64,000 bases of DNA from Choanephora cucurbitarum (taxonomy: Eukaryota > Mucoromycota > Mucoromycetes > Mucorales > Choanephoraceae), in contig JAIWNI010000013.1 in NCBI GenBank assembly GCA_025331435.1, positions 248,001 through 312,000 of the forward strand. Direction: 5' to 3'. Positions 10,829 through 21,734 of the stretch are shown in pieces. Made by a program: the position numbers and the translations under genes. Under the pieces are notes generated by a model. It was not told the origin of the DNA, searched no databases, and saw only the letters and a program-made list of their open reading frames with translations. Position 1 is the stretch's first letter. Each line of letters opens with the position of its first letter.

Positions 10829-11885
10829 ATGAGCACTTCTACAGTTATTCCCATATCTGAAGAAGCTAACAAGCATCTCTCTGAGTAAGATTATGGTAGA
10901 TTAGCCTGCGCTTTTATGTATCAAAGTAACATTGCTCAGATCGCCACAGATCTTGACCTTCCTGATTTAACTGTACAATTAGCATATAAAAGACTTCAGC
11001 AAACAAAGACCACTCTTCCTAAAACTTCAAGTGGGAGAAAAAGACTTTTTTCTCAAACTGATTTGAAAGCGATTGAGACAAGCGTTCATCGTCGACCTAC
11101 CCAATCAATTAGGGCTCAACATCGTCACTTTTTGAGTTCTGGCAAGAGGGTCTCTTTGTCCACTTTTCGAGCAGCTTTGAGTCGCATGAACTTCGAATCA
11201 CGTGTCGCAGTAAAGAAGCCAGCTCTGAAGCCCAGACATAAAGATTTACATTTGGTTTGGGTCAAAGAAAGGCTTAACTGGACAAAGGATGACTGGAACA
11301 AGGTAGATGAGGCCAAGTTCACCTTAAAGAGTGCTAGTGCTGGAACTAGAGTAATAAAAAAAAAGGATGGAGAAAGATACGAGGAGAGGCACATTAAGGG
11401 TACCCACAAGTTTGGTTTGGGTTCTGTGATGGTATGGGGATCCTTTCATGCAAATGATGTTGGCCCTCTTGTGGTACAACATGGATCAATTGATTAAAAA
11501 GTGTATGTTCAATGTTTAATTGATTATTACCTTCCCTGGATTGCGAAAGAGTCTGGGAAGACGAACATTGACTACATATTGCAGGAATGCTCCATGCCAT
11601 GTAAGAGCATACTCCAGGTGTTTTAAGATGAAGACTATGACGAACATCTTTGATAGATGGCCATCACAAAGTCCAGACATCAAACCTATTAAAGATGTCT
11701 GGGCTTATCTGAGAAACCATCTAGATGAGCGCGAGAGTGAAATCAATACTCTAAGTAAGTTAGAGAGGGTTTTGAAAGAAGAAAGGTATAGTCTAACGCC
11801 AGAGTTTCTGAACAACCTCGTTGGCAATGTGAACAAAAGATGCCAATCAATTGCAAGAGCTAACGGAGGCCATACAAAATATTGA
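10829..11885 (+). pseudogene. Dead Tc1/mariner transposase
   Basis: In order the plus strand encodes a start MSTSTVIPI, a helix-turn-helix region (IAQIATDLDLPDLTVQLAY), a second DNA-binding part ending near SRVAVKKPALKPRHK, then LNWTKDDWNKVDEAKFTL, GSVMVWGSFH, NAPCHV and WPSQSPDIKPIKDVWAYL, the last four being DDE_3/Tc1 catalytic-core landmarks. Damage is multiple: a TAA at about 10886, a TAA at 11495, loss of residues around the first catalytic Asp, and a 2-bp deletion before NAPCHV (about 11592) that removes the QD pair carrying the second Asp and shifts the frame. I found no convincing terminal inverted repeats. Confidence 0.88.
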
Positions 11886-13641
11886 TTTTTCTTTTTTTTA
11901 ACTGAAATAATCACCATACTCATTTTTACATATGCTTAAAGTATGAAGACACTATTGATAGGCAAAAGCTCCACTAATGCACAACATCCTACATGGTGTA
12001 AGGTGCCCATTAAATTTAATTTTTAAAATCTGCGGGTTATTTGGGTTCACACTATACAATCATGCAAAGGACGCCACCTTGGCTTGAAGGCTGCTGGTAG
12101 GAGGGGCAGTTGCCAAAACGGTTTCCATCTAGTCGAGGGAATCACCTTGATTTAAAACGAGTAAGAATTTTACTGTTGAAATAGATTCTCAGAATTTTTT
12201 CAGAACCATGATTATCAAGGCAATGTAGTATAAGTGCTGTGGTCTTTCCTATTTATTTTAGGGTAAAAACATATGAATTATAGCAGACTAATCTTATATG
12301 AAAAAGAAAAAAAGGAGCCAGTAGCTGAAAAAACACAACCAAGAAGGCATAAATTAGATTGTCGAAATAGTTAATGATGATAAATCTTATTCAAAAAAGA
12401 CAAAAGACAAATACAATCGTCTTTACTGGCTGAGTTCAGGAGCATCTTCAGCTTCGCAATTACGGATGAGACCTCTGACTGGCAAGCGGTTATTTTTGGT
12501 AGAAGTCGATGACCTTCACAAGGTGAGAGGACAGATTTTCATAATTGCTAGCCTCATGTTGTTGAAAGACTTGAGGAGCAAATTTAAAGAAATGTCTTTT
12601 GTCATCATAGTGAGTATTGATTATCTAATCTCAAATGCAAGCAATCAAAGATGCGAGCGCATAAAGGGCAAATGTTTGATGATTTGATTGTAAGTTTCAA
12701 AAAAGTTAATTGCAGCATCTAAGGCAATTTCAGCAATCAACAGAGCAGTGTCCTTGAAAGCCACATAATCAGCATCGAATTCAATTCTTTCGTCTATAGG
12801 TTCAACATCAACAAAACCGTCTGCAGGATCAATGGTTCGTAACGTGCCTATATGGCCTATAGCGACTTCATACGGAAGAAAGGACACTACTTCGTCGATA
12901 AGCATAACACCATCAGTTTCACCATTATTCCAAGCATCTATATCGTATAGACCGGCTAGGTTAGGCCGGTATGTGCGACACAATATGTACGTTAAAAGCT
13001 TTGATCATGCTGCCATTTGGTTTTTGACAATACGCTATTTGAAAGGTTTGTATGCGCTTATTGACATCTTGAAAACCACTGATTGGATATTTTTTAAGCT
13101 TATTGATTTTTTATGCTTAAATCAAGCCAATCATAATTGCTTGATTGGCATTGTCTCGACGTTACACACATACAATAGATACAGGAGTATACTCTTATTC
13201 AATCTTAAAGCATATCTTATTCTGCATTAAGAAAGAGAGAAAGCAAGCAAAATCCAATATGAACAGCATCTGTATAGTCTTCTATTTTGCTCTATTTCTG
13301 TAAATCCACACACCTACATCCACACTTGTTTGTACATAGATCTGTCATCCCTAAAGAAATCGGTAGATGAATTTTAGGTCACAAATCTAGATTGATGAAC
13401 TTGTACAATAGGAAAAAAAAAAGAACTTTTTGTTTTAGTTTGCACTGTCTCTCTACTTTTAGATCAACTTGTTCTTGCCTACGCTACACTTTGTTTCTCT
13501 AAAGGAAACAAAGGAATTTTTGCATGTTCAGTTTTATAAAATAAATAGACTATCACAGAAAACGGTCAAATCTCGATTTCTTACTTTTTTTAAAAAAAGC
13601 TTGTAGACTGCATAACGCCCTTTTTTTTTTAATTTCTTATT
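11886..13641. other. Largely gene-free stretch
   Basis: Apart from one uncertain minus-strand frame (12645-12983, listed separately) nothing supportable is seen. The sequence is AT-rich, and a polyT/polyA tract leads into the DHHC gene at 13620-13640. Confidence 0.4.
12645..12983 (-). CDS. Uncertain hypothetical frame, 112 codons
   Basis: The translation is acidic and well composed (GETDGVMLIDEVVSFLPYE, DPADGFVDVEPIDERIEFDADYVAF), more protein-like than random AT-rich sequence. It has no motif I recognise and no clear flanking exons. It may be a fragment of a decayed transposon or a relic gene. I list it only because of the long acidic open frame. Confidence 0.25.
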   Translation of the reverse strand: MCRTYRPNLAGLYDIDAWNNGETDGVMLIDEVVSFLPYEVAIGHIGTLRTIDPADGFVDVEPIDERIEFDADYVAFKDTALLIAEIALDAAINFFETYNQIIKHLPFMRSHL

Positions 13642-14950
13642 ATGTTGGAGTTGATTCCAGGCAAAGTGTTTGTAGCAGGTGTTGTCCTGCTTATTTGCAC
13701 TATAGCCTATTCTTCACAACTTTTTTTATTCTTACCTGCCTATGGGTGGTGGACGACTCAGAGCGTGATCAACTTGGTGCCTTATAACCTATTGGTCATA
13801 ATGGTCTTTTATAACTATTACCTTTGCGTGTATACTGATCCTGGTAAGATTCCAACCAACTGGGTAAGTGAAACTGTAATGGTGTACTGCATCGTCTTAA
13901 TGTAAAACAGGAACCACCTTCATCACTTGTTACAGCCAAAGAGATCACGTCAGAAGGCATCACAGGTCCTCGTTACTGTAAAACCTGTAGAGTCTACAAA
14001 CCACCTCGAAGTCACCATTGTCGATACTGTAAACGCTGTGTACTTAAGATGGATCATCATTGTCCTTGGATTGATAACTGTGTGGGTTATCAGAATCATG
14101 GCCATTTCATTCGCTTCATCGTGTATGCTGTTACTGCTTGTTGTTATACCATTGGGTTGTTGGTGGGTAGAGTAAGGGATATCATGGAAGCCATTCGACG
14201 ATTTGAGGTGAGCTCTCTTGCTTCTATCATCATATTTGCTAATGCTTATGGTAGTTTGATGCTGAACCTAGTACTATGGAGATTATCTTTATGATCCTCA
14301 ATTTCGTATTGGCCTTTGTGGTAGCCTTTTGTGTAGGTATCTTGATGATCTATCAACTGTATTGTGTTTCAAGAAATCAAAGCAATATAGAATCCTGGGA
14401 GAGAAGCAAAGTGGAGAAATTGGTGCAACGAGGCAAGATCATGCCTATCCAGTACCCCTTTGATATTGGGTTTTATCGTAATATATGTGAAGTCTTAGGT
14501 CCACATCCTCTCACTTGGTTCTGGCCTAAACAGATGCATGGGGATGGCCTGAGTTTTCCTATTGTGATGGGCACAGATCCCAGTATACCCTATTTCTGGC
14601 CTCCACGCGATCCAGATGATCTTCGGCCTTCTATCTTTTCATCCAAATACCGTCGACAACAGGAGATGCAGCGACTATTGGCTGAGAATCCAGATGCTAT
14701 CTTTGAAGAGGATGAGTCAGAAGGATATTATGATTCAGGTAGTTTTGCATCTGATAGTGAACATGATGAAGAACAAGGCATGCGTCGATTTGTCAATCAA
14801 TCAGTCTTTGATCTCTCTGGTGCATCTCATCATGATTATAACAGAAGAACATATCATCACACAGAGCAGCCTGATTCAGAAGAAGAAGACAAGATTCCCT
14901 TATCCGTATTAACTGTAAAAAAGAAAATATCTTCTTCTAAAGAAGATTAA
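13642..14950 (+). CDS. PFA4: DHHC palmitoyltransferase, Pfa4/ZDHHC6-like
   Basis: Exons 13642-13863, 13911-14207, 14255-14950; 404 residues. Two N-terminal membrane segments (GVVLLICTIAYSSQLFLFL; NLLVIMVFYNYYLCVY) precede the Cys-rich DHHC domain: YCKTCRVYKPPRSHHC, CKRCVLKMDHHCPWIDNCVG, intact at the DHHC catalytic cysteine. Two more membrane segments follow, then a cytosolic tail with YPFDIGFYRNICEVLGPHP and WFWP, a block I associate with Pfa4. The C-terminus is acidic and Ser-rich. The family S-acylates cysteines of membrane proteins; in yeast Pfa4 acts in the ER on chitin synthase Chs3. The Pfa4 subtype is inferred from the tail motif. Confidence 0.88.
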
Positions 14951-15086
14951 TAAATCTCAAAAATAGATAGATCCAATAGAGTTTCATATATACATAAAGA
15001 AAAAAAAAGCTTAAAGAAGTTCTTTTTTTTTTAAAAAACATACAAAGGAAAAGGGATCTAATTAAGTTGTATACATAAAGTTCTTT

Positions 15087-15103
15087 TGTGTGTGTGTGTG
15101 TGT
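15087..15103 (+). repeat. (TG)n microsatellite
   Basis: About eight TG units between the 3' ends of the DHHC and TIM23 genes. A similar tract lies at 40297-40314. Confidence 0.9.
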
Positions 15104-15140
15104 ACAAAAACAAGAAATAATAAACATGAGTGTATATGGT

Positions 15141-15860
15141 TTACTGAGTGAAGGTATCGACAATCACAGTCCAGATACCGGCAACACCAGCACAGACACC
15201 AGCAGAAATAGCAGCATTACGAGGACCTATAAAGGATATGTCAATACCACCCTCCAACAACAACAATAATCAAATCTTACCTGCAGTACTCTTGAAGAGT
15301 GCACCAGCAGCAGCACCAGCAGCAACACTGTTGAAGATATCATGGGTACCTCGAGAGTAATCCAACAGAGAGTTGGCACCGTTATAGACCATAGCAATCA
15401 CACCGACAGCATTACCCACACCAGGACCTCTACGGGTAATTGTGTTCAAGGTAGTATTAAGACGCACACGAGGAGCACCTGTACTCTTCTTGAGACCTTC
15501 TACCATACCATAAGCACCACCCAAGGTCAATCCTGCTAAATAGGTAGTGCCTGTACCATAACATAAATCATCTGACCAATTACGAGAAGGTGTGAATCCA
15601 GCAGAGGCAGAGGCAGAGGCAGGTGCACTGTTCTCTAACTGTAAAAAGTCAAGGCCTTGCATAGACATGGGTTGAAGTTTGTTGGAGTCAAAATTGATGG
15701 TAGACATAAAATCAGGCATTTTTTCGTAGCCAGATTCTTCTAAGCCGAACGATTCTTCTTGTTCGAAACTGTTGCCTGAAGGCGAATACAAGTCTTCTTC
15801 ATTGTGTTGTTGTGTAGGTTGTTCAGGTGCACTGCTAGAACCAAAGCCAAAGATACCCAT
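15141..15860 (-). CDS. TIM23: Mitochondrial import translocase subunit Tim23
   Basis: Exons 15281-15860 and 15141-15226; 221 residues, the usual size. The first ~95 residues are hydrophilic and acidic, matching the intermembrane-space receptor part. The Tim17/22/23 fold follows: LCYGTGTTYLAGLTLGGAYG (first membrane helix with GxxxG), R-rich loop TTLNTITRRGPGVGNAVGV, and Gly/Ala-rich helices ending FNSVAAGAAAGALFKSTAGP and ISAGVCAGVAGIWTVI. In the family, Tim23 with Tim17 carries presequence proteins into the matrix and inner membrane. The gene is convergent with the DHHC gene (191 bp between stops). Confidence 0.93.
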
Positions 15861-16815
15861 TTTTTAAATTATTTTTTTTTACTGGGGGTGAAAAAAATTA
15901 TGTTAAAAAAAAAAAGAAAAAAAAAATAGCACCAAAAAACTTTTCTAAACTATTACACACTAGAGTAAGAACGGTAAATTTTGTCACTTAAATGTCCGTA
16001 GCCAAGAAAGAATAGTAGTGGGTCGTACTAAAAAATATTGTTTTCGGGCACACTTTTCTGCTTTCCTTCTCCCATTATTCTGCATTTACGTTACACGTAG
16101 ATCAATTTTCATTCTGTTTCAATTGCTACTTTCTTTTTCTCTTTTGAAAACTTGAGATTGCTTAAGAGAGTTAGAGAAAGTAAGCTAATCTATCATACTC
16201 TACATCTGTTACTTTCATATATCAAATAAAATAAAGCTGCTCATATTTCTTTATAAAATCAAGCCAATTCCATCCCTAATTGTTTCCCAAATAAAAGTCC
16301 CTAAGTATTTCAGTAACTACCACAATAATCATTGCCTCCGCTTCAACTCTACTACAATCTTCAAGAAAAGAGCTAGATCACAGCACTCGACGATTCTAAA
16401 GAGACTTCATGCGATACAATAGAGGCTAATGGACAAAAGGAGGAGCCATCAACAAGATCTTCGCCTGCCCCCGACTATAAAAAATACAACATTGACAGTT
16501 ACCATTGATTGTTAGTAAGAACAATGACGAGAGGAAGTTCCGAAATTTACAATCCCTTAGTGGAAAAATTGGAGGATATGAAATTCTCCAGATTATGAAA
16601 AAGGTTAGGCAATTGCCAGTTTACAAGTGCAGAATCAATTGACAATGAAGCAAGAGCAATGACAATAAAAACACTTGAACTTCCAGAAAACTTCATTGCA
16701 GTCAGAGATGAAGACAAAGAGTTGGCCCTCTCTTCGAAAAGTGTACAAAGAATTCAAAAAGCTGGATATGATAATAGGGTCATCCGAGAGGGGGTTTCAT
16801 TTCTGAAATAACTTT

Positions 16816-17110
16816 CTTGAAAGTTTCAAGATTTGAGTCAAAAGTGCAAATGATTGGATGAGGCAAAATTTCAAGAAAAAAATGCTGAATACTTTTGAAG
16901 AAAGCGAAAAAGAATCGCACTATAGAAGAGTTGCTTTGGACCGACCAACTAAAGCTTGGATATATATTTGGAATGTTCATAGTCTTTTAAGACTGTATAT
17001 GCTCAAAATGAAGACTCGCAATTGTGAGACTTGAAAGTTTCAAGAGAAATATTCAAAGGAAGGAGAGTACTCAATTCCACTTTTTGAACTTATGATCTGA
17101 AAGTTTCAAG
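16816..17110. repeat. Three near-palindromic 15-mers
   Basis: CTTGAAAGTTTCAAG, a 7-bp inverted repeat around one base, occurs at 16816-16830 and 17030-17044, and with two changes at 17096-17110. A fourth weaker aaatttcaag lies near 16864-16875. Spacing is irregular. They could be dyad protein-binding sites or relics of a repeat family; nothing downstream tells which. Confidence 0.6.
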
Positions 17111-17463
17111 AAAATTATTTCAGAATTGAAACCTCCTAATGAAAAAAAAAATCCTTGAAATTCATCTTTATGAAATAGACCAGATATTCATTACTCATTG
17201 TTCACTATGGGTAGTTTTTCCTGTTAGAGAAGCTACTCCTTTAGCAAAATATGCTACTGGTACAAGTTGCATATCCCTTGAGAACGTCCAACTTGAGGTA
17301 AGCGTGAATCACAAAGCATTTAGTTGATGCTGATGCCTTTTGTTCCCAATTAGTTGGAGTCAATTGAAAACAAAACAAGGATGCTGAGGTAAAAAAGTAT
17401 GCTGGATGTATGAATGACACAAGAAGTAAGAAGAGGAAAAAGGCAGCTACATACAAAGTAGAA

Positions 17464-17625
17464 CCCAATGAGTACGGCCTTTTACAACCGGTCGAAAAGC
17501 TTACATTATATGTGCAGAGAAAGAAACTTTGCAAAGATAACAAGCATCAATTTATTACTTGTATGTGAAGTACATCTACAGAGCAGTGCCCAATGAGTAC
17601 GGCCTTTTACAACCGGTCGAAGAGT
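17464..17625 (+). repeat. 37-bp direct repeat encoding a PNEYGLLQPVE motif
   Basis: The stretch beginning CCCAATGAGTACGGCC is repeated at 17464-17500 and 17589-17625, identical apart from one base. Both copies read PNEYGLLQPVE(K/E) in a plus frame that is open for about 20-35 codons and then stops. Likely parts of a decayed coding repeat. Confidence 0.75.
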
Positions 17626-17756
17626 TGATGATAGATGCGTAAGTATTGCCGACTAAGCAATCCACATGAAGAAAAAAGATAGAGTGCTGATCAAGACATA
17701 CGTATACTATTTTCTGTTAGAAAATCTTTAGATGATGAATTGTGTTGTGAGCTGAG

Positions 17757-18353
17757 TGTTCTACGTCAGCTGTGGTGATCGAATCTCTCTCTTAAAGCTG
17801 TTACTGCTGGCCCGATAAATCCGTATCAGACTGGTTTTATGCCTAACCGCTTTATCGCTACCAATGTGATATCTGTAAACATAGTGATGGAACATGCTCG
17901 CCGTAATCAAACTGATCATATTGCTGTACTTTTGGTTCAGAAAAAGGCATATGATTGAGCACATCCGTCCTATTTGCGTGGAATGCTTGCTAAATTCAAC
18001 TTTCCAGCATCCTTAATTGATTGTATTCTTCGCCTGTTTTTTTTTCCAACCGGGTTCACATCAATGTAAATGGCCACATTGCTGATGAGGTTCATCAATG
18101 CAGAGGTTTGCGCCGAGGAGATCCTCTCTCTCCCTTGCTCTTCGACTTTGCTCTCGAATCTCTATTGCGACACACCCTACAAGACTCAGCCTTGTCTGGA
18201 TATGGGTTTGCAGAACCTGCAGGTCTTTGGTCTGCTCCTTCGCCTTTCCCTTTGAAGGTGTTTACTTACGCTGACGATGTGTGTGTTTCCTTATCTTCCA
18301 CTGTGAATTTCGCTCACCTCTGTAGTGAACTACATCTTATGCAGTATCGATAG
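17757..18353 (+). pseudogene. Non-LTR retrotransposon reverse transcriptase fragment
   Basis: The plus strand reads NPYQTGFMPNR, VQKKAYD, RVHINVNGHIADEVHQCRGL, RRGDPLSPLLFDFALESLL and FTYADDVCVSL in LINE reverse-transcriptase order; the catalytic YADD is intact. It is broken by a TGA at 17956-17958, just after KAYD, and by a frameshift in a run of nine T at 18037-18045. There is no endonuclease upstream and no RNase H or ORF1 downstream, so it is a truncated dead copy. Confidence 0.9.
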
Positions 18354-19891
18354 ATTCATGTATTACCAAATATATCCTTTCCAGAACTAGCAGAATACTA
18401 CCATATAAAGTACATCCCCTTTAGGAGTAACTAAAGGCATTCTATGCACTTCTTTTTCGAGTCTGACATCAAATACGTTCCTGAATAGTAATTGTGCCAC
18501 ACTTAGAATGCCTGGTCCTGAATAGATCAGAGATCGGAACGCTACATCGAGAAATCGTGTCAAGACAACGATTTCTACCCAGTGCCATAAATGGATCCAT
18601 AAAGTCTTGAACATAATTCTCAATTGACTTGGCTGACCTTGCCCAAAATTCACATTGAGTTTTTGGAATACATAGGGCGTTTGCTTTCTCAATGGTTTTT
18701 TTTTTTTGCTACAAAGACAAGCATTACAGGCAACACCTCGTAACAATCATACACATTAACGCAAGAGTCAATTAGTCTCAACATGAACCGTTGACCAATA
18801 TGATTTCAAGTTATAACTAAGACAGATAAGAGACACCGCACTACTTTAATTCTTGGCATAGATAGTACATTTGATCTTTCATCATCTGTTCATTTTTTTG
18901 AGCTAGAAATATATGCATTATGAGGTATATTTGATCCAATGAAAACCAAATGTGTAAGTTCTGTTTATGGATAAAAAGAAGCACACTTGACAAGTAAGTG
19001 ATGAACAATAATATGTCTAACTGTTTTATTGCTCAGGCTAAGTTTAGCAGTAAGATCAATCCCACATCTCATTTCAAGTGGAAAAAAACAGTTGCTTATA
19101 TCTTCCTTTAGTTTCCTTAAACAATAAAAGATAAGACATGGTACCAAAACCGACACCGTTAAGATAATGCTGCTGTTGGAAATCAATCGTCATACACCAA
19201 CTAAAAAAAAATATGGGTCCTAATCTCTCAGGACACTTCAATTAGTGATTTTTAGCTCTAATGCTAAGCCTTTAGTCTTTATTATGACATGAATCTTTTT
19301 TCCCACTTTCATCGAATCGCTCCCCTGTCGATCTTCATTTTTTCCCCAGCTTTCATCTTTTGAAGCTAGAACTTATCCAGAGATCACTCTATTGACAATA
19401 ACCCATACTAGAAATGGTAATATCGAGGAAGGATTCAAGCAGAACACATTGTTGATGAAGGTACATAACGCCATAACTGCTTAAAATCTATACAACTTTC
19501 TCCCTCATTCTAAACGACAGATCATTCAATACCGTTCTCAAGTCAAAAAATGCATCTCATTTTCAGGTCGATTTAATTTGACTTGTTGTGACTTTAAGAG
19601 AACAAAGTCTGTAGACATAAAGTGACAACCATTTTTGGAAAGTGACATTCATTTCTTGATCGGATATTCAATTTCCCAGTGTTTAGATCAACAGTCAGAC
19701 ATTCCTTAATTTGGTAATCGCAGTTTGAAACAGAGTGTGATTATAAAAGATTCAAGTTGATAAAAAAAATGATTGTTTAATACAAAATTTTATTGTGTTC
19801 TAGGCTTCATTTGCATAACAATGAAAAAAAAATATTTAAAAGGACCTGTGTCTCTTTTCTTTTTCTTTACTTCTTTTTCTTTGTTTTATTT
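18354..19891. other. Gene-free stretch with one uncertain frame
   Basis: A minus-strand frame at 18387-18746 (VEIVVLTRFLDVAFRSLIYS..RMPLVTPKGDVLYM) is well formed but unassigned; it could be more of a decayed retroelement abutting the reverse-transcriptase relic. Around 19380-19460 the plus strand again shows short coding-like text. No further genes are seen. Confidence 0.35.
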
Positions 19892-20443
19892 ATGACTCAA
19901 TTGGTAGAATCGAATGGTCATTTTACTATGGACACTGGTTTAGCAGACAGTTTTGCCAAATGGTCCAGAGTACTTCAAGCATGGTCACCACCACAAAAGA
20001 AGAGACGGGCAGTAATTGTGCTTGACTCAAAAGAAGAAGAAGAACTAAAGAAACAGAAATCACTGAACCGTCGAGCCATCTATATACCCCCACCTATCAT
20101 TCACGATGGGCCAAAAGATCAATGGCAGAAATGGTCCCTTTACCGTGCCACTCATCAGAAACTCCGTCGTAATCCACTACCACTTTTAGAAAGTATTCAT
20201 TTACGAAAAATGCTTACTACTTTACAAAAAGATCAGTCCATGCCCCATCACCTGCAGGTTTCAGGCCAAGATGAAGAAGAGGACGATAATGTGCCATTGG
20301 GTACTCTAATGAAATCCAATCAGATGCGCTCTATTCAACCACCCATTAAGGCTTATGATCCTGTCTACACCTCCAAAAGAGCCCCACAATATCCTTACTA
20401 TTTCCACTATAGCCCACATCTATTTCCTTTAAGATTCAATTGA
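19892..20443 (+). CDS. Hypothetical protein, 183 aa, single exon
   Basis: I start at the ATG at 19892 because the upstream in-frame part is Phe-rich polyT translation. The product begins MTQLVESNGHF, has FAKWSRVLQAWSP, a basic KKRRAVIVLDSKEEEELKKQK segment (possible nuclear signal), a short conserved-looking block RAIYIPPPIIHDGPKDQWQK, an acidic EEEDDNVPLG segment and a Tyr/Pro/His-rich end. I recognise no family. Composition suggests a real, mostly disordered protein. An ATG at 19928 (MDTGLAD) is an alternative start. Confidence 0.6.
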   Translation: MTQLVESNGHFTMDTGLADSFAKWSRVLQAWSPPQKKRRAVIVLDSKEEEELKKQKSLNRRAIYIPPPIIHDGPKDQWQKWSLYRATHQKLRRNPLPLLESIHLRKMLTTLQKDQSMPHHLQVSGQDEEEDDNVPLGTLMKSNQMRSIQPPIKAYDPVYTSKRAPQYPYYFHYSPHLFPLRFN

Positions 20444-20675
20444 GTTGATTTCTTAACATGATTGTAAATATACTTAATAAAACACAATACAATAGAAATA
20501 TGCTTAAGGAGGTAATGGTGAGTTTAAAGGTTGGACGATCATTTCTTATGTTCCCCATTATCGGGGCTATAGCGCTGTTTTAACATATTTTTAATCCCTA
20601 TGAAGTCTAGAACTAGGTATGTCTAATTATCATCATACAGGCTATTTTATTGTACTCTAGATCAAATGGATTCTA

Positions 20676-21530
20676 TCAAGATGGTTCCTCTTGTTCGTCA
20701 TTGGTTGGTGAATAGATCTCTTGATTGGTGAACATCACTGGATAACTCGTATTGAATCCAACTAGAGATGAATTGGCTGTATTTCCATACCCAAAATGCA
20801 TTACTGAAGAAGGTTGTCCGTATTGTGCTTGGGCAATATAAGGATATGCTGGTATCATACCATACCCATATGGATAAGGATCTACCATATAACTGCCTAT
20901 AGTCTAACTTAGTCTATGTATCCCATTACATAGCCTGTCTTTACCTGTTCTTCCTGCATTATTATGATAATAAGGTCTTGTTCCTCTGTAATTTGTCTTG
21001 TTGTAATGCCTAGGGTGATTGTCAGCCTTCTTCTTCTTATTGTATCGTTCTTTACTTACGTTGAATGAGGTCGTGTATGTGCTCGAGTATCTCCCTTGAC
21101 AAATGTACCATTGGGACCAGTTACATGAGATGCTTGCATGCCTTTAGGTCCTTGAATCAAATCATATTCTACCTGTTCTTTAAGCATATTAGCGTATCAT
21201 TTCCGTATTCAACAATACTGATGTTCTCTTTAACCTCTTCACCCTATATAGATATGATCAATTCCACTGCTGTTTTATCTCATTTTCTGTTTATTACCTC
21301 TGCCAAACTCTTAAATCCACCCTCATTATAAATAGCTGTATGATGAACAAACACTTCTGCATTAAAAAGAAATGGATATAAAAATTAATGCATTCTCAGA
21401 AAAAAAGAAATTTTGTGATACCTTCTGTGCTGTTTTCATTCGAGTCAGGTAAAATAAAGCCAAATCCCTTAGTGGAATTAAAGAATTTTACACGCCCTTT
21501 ATGACGGTGATCACTTTCAACAGTTGACAT
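20676..21530 (-). CDS. Cold-shock-domain RNA-binding protein
   Basis: Six exons join in phase: 21422-21530, 21298-21356, 21219-21243, 21060-21177, 20945-21009, 20676-20896; 198 residues. The N-terminus is a full cold-shock domain: GRVKFFNSTKGFGFI (RNP1), EEVFVHHTAI (RNP2), GGFKSLAEGEEVKENI, VEYDLIQGPKGMQASHVTGP. A basic spacer with KTNYRGTRPYY and a Tyr/Gln/Pro-rich tail follow. Eukaryotic proteins of this kind bind single-stranded nucleic acid and act in mRNA control; the specific role here is unknown. The 25-nt exon is required for phase. The last acceptors were chosen because they restore HYNKTNYRGTRPYY in frame. Confidence 0.88.
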
Positions 21531-21637
21531 AAAATGAGTCTATAATTCTGAAAAAGAGTCTGTTTTTTTTATAAAGAAGTATGTACAACCTAAAGAAAAG
21601 AAAACTCAGAGAGAAAAAGAAAAAAAGAAGAAGAAAA

Positions 21638-21659
21638 AAAAGAGAGAGAGAGAGAGAGA
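21638..21659. repeat. (GA)n tract upstream of the cold-shock gene
   Basis: About ten AG/GA units lie some 110 bp upstream of the cold-shock ATG, in its likely 5' leader. Similar tracts precede several minus-strand genes here (30640-30655, 4638-4652). Confidence 0.8.
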
Positions 21660-21734
21660 TTAGGCTTAATATTATTTTTGCCTAGTGAGAAAATGAAACA
21701 AACGCCTTATTTATTCCAATGATCGATGACGTTT

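Larger units (their letters stand above)
15861..17756. other. Gene-poor decayed stretch
   Basis: No intact gene. At 16524-16800 the plus strand keeps broken coding-like text (TIKTLELPENFIAVRDEDK) interrupted by stops, suggesting a relic gene or transposon. It also holds the short repeats listed separately. AT-rich runs at 15866-15930 belong to the TIM23 promoter side. Confidence 0.4.

Noticed and set aside
17464..17625. CRISPR-like direct repeats
   Set aside because: Only two copies, coding-like content, eukaryotic genome.
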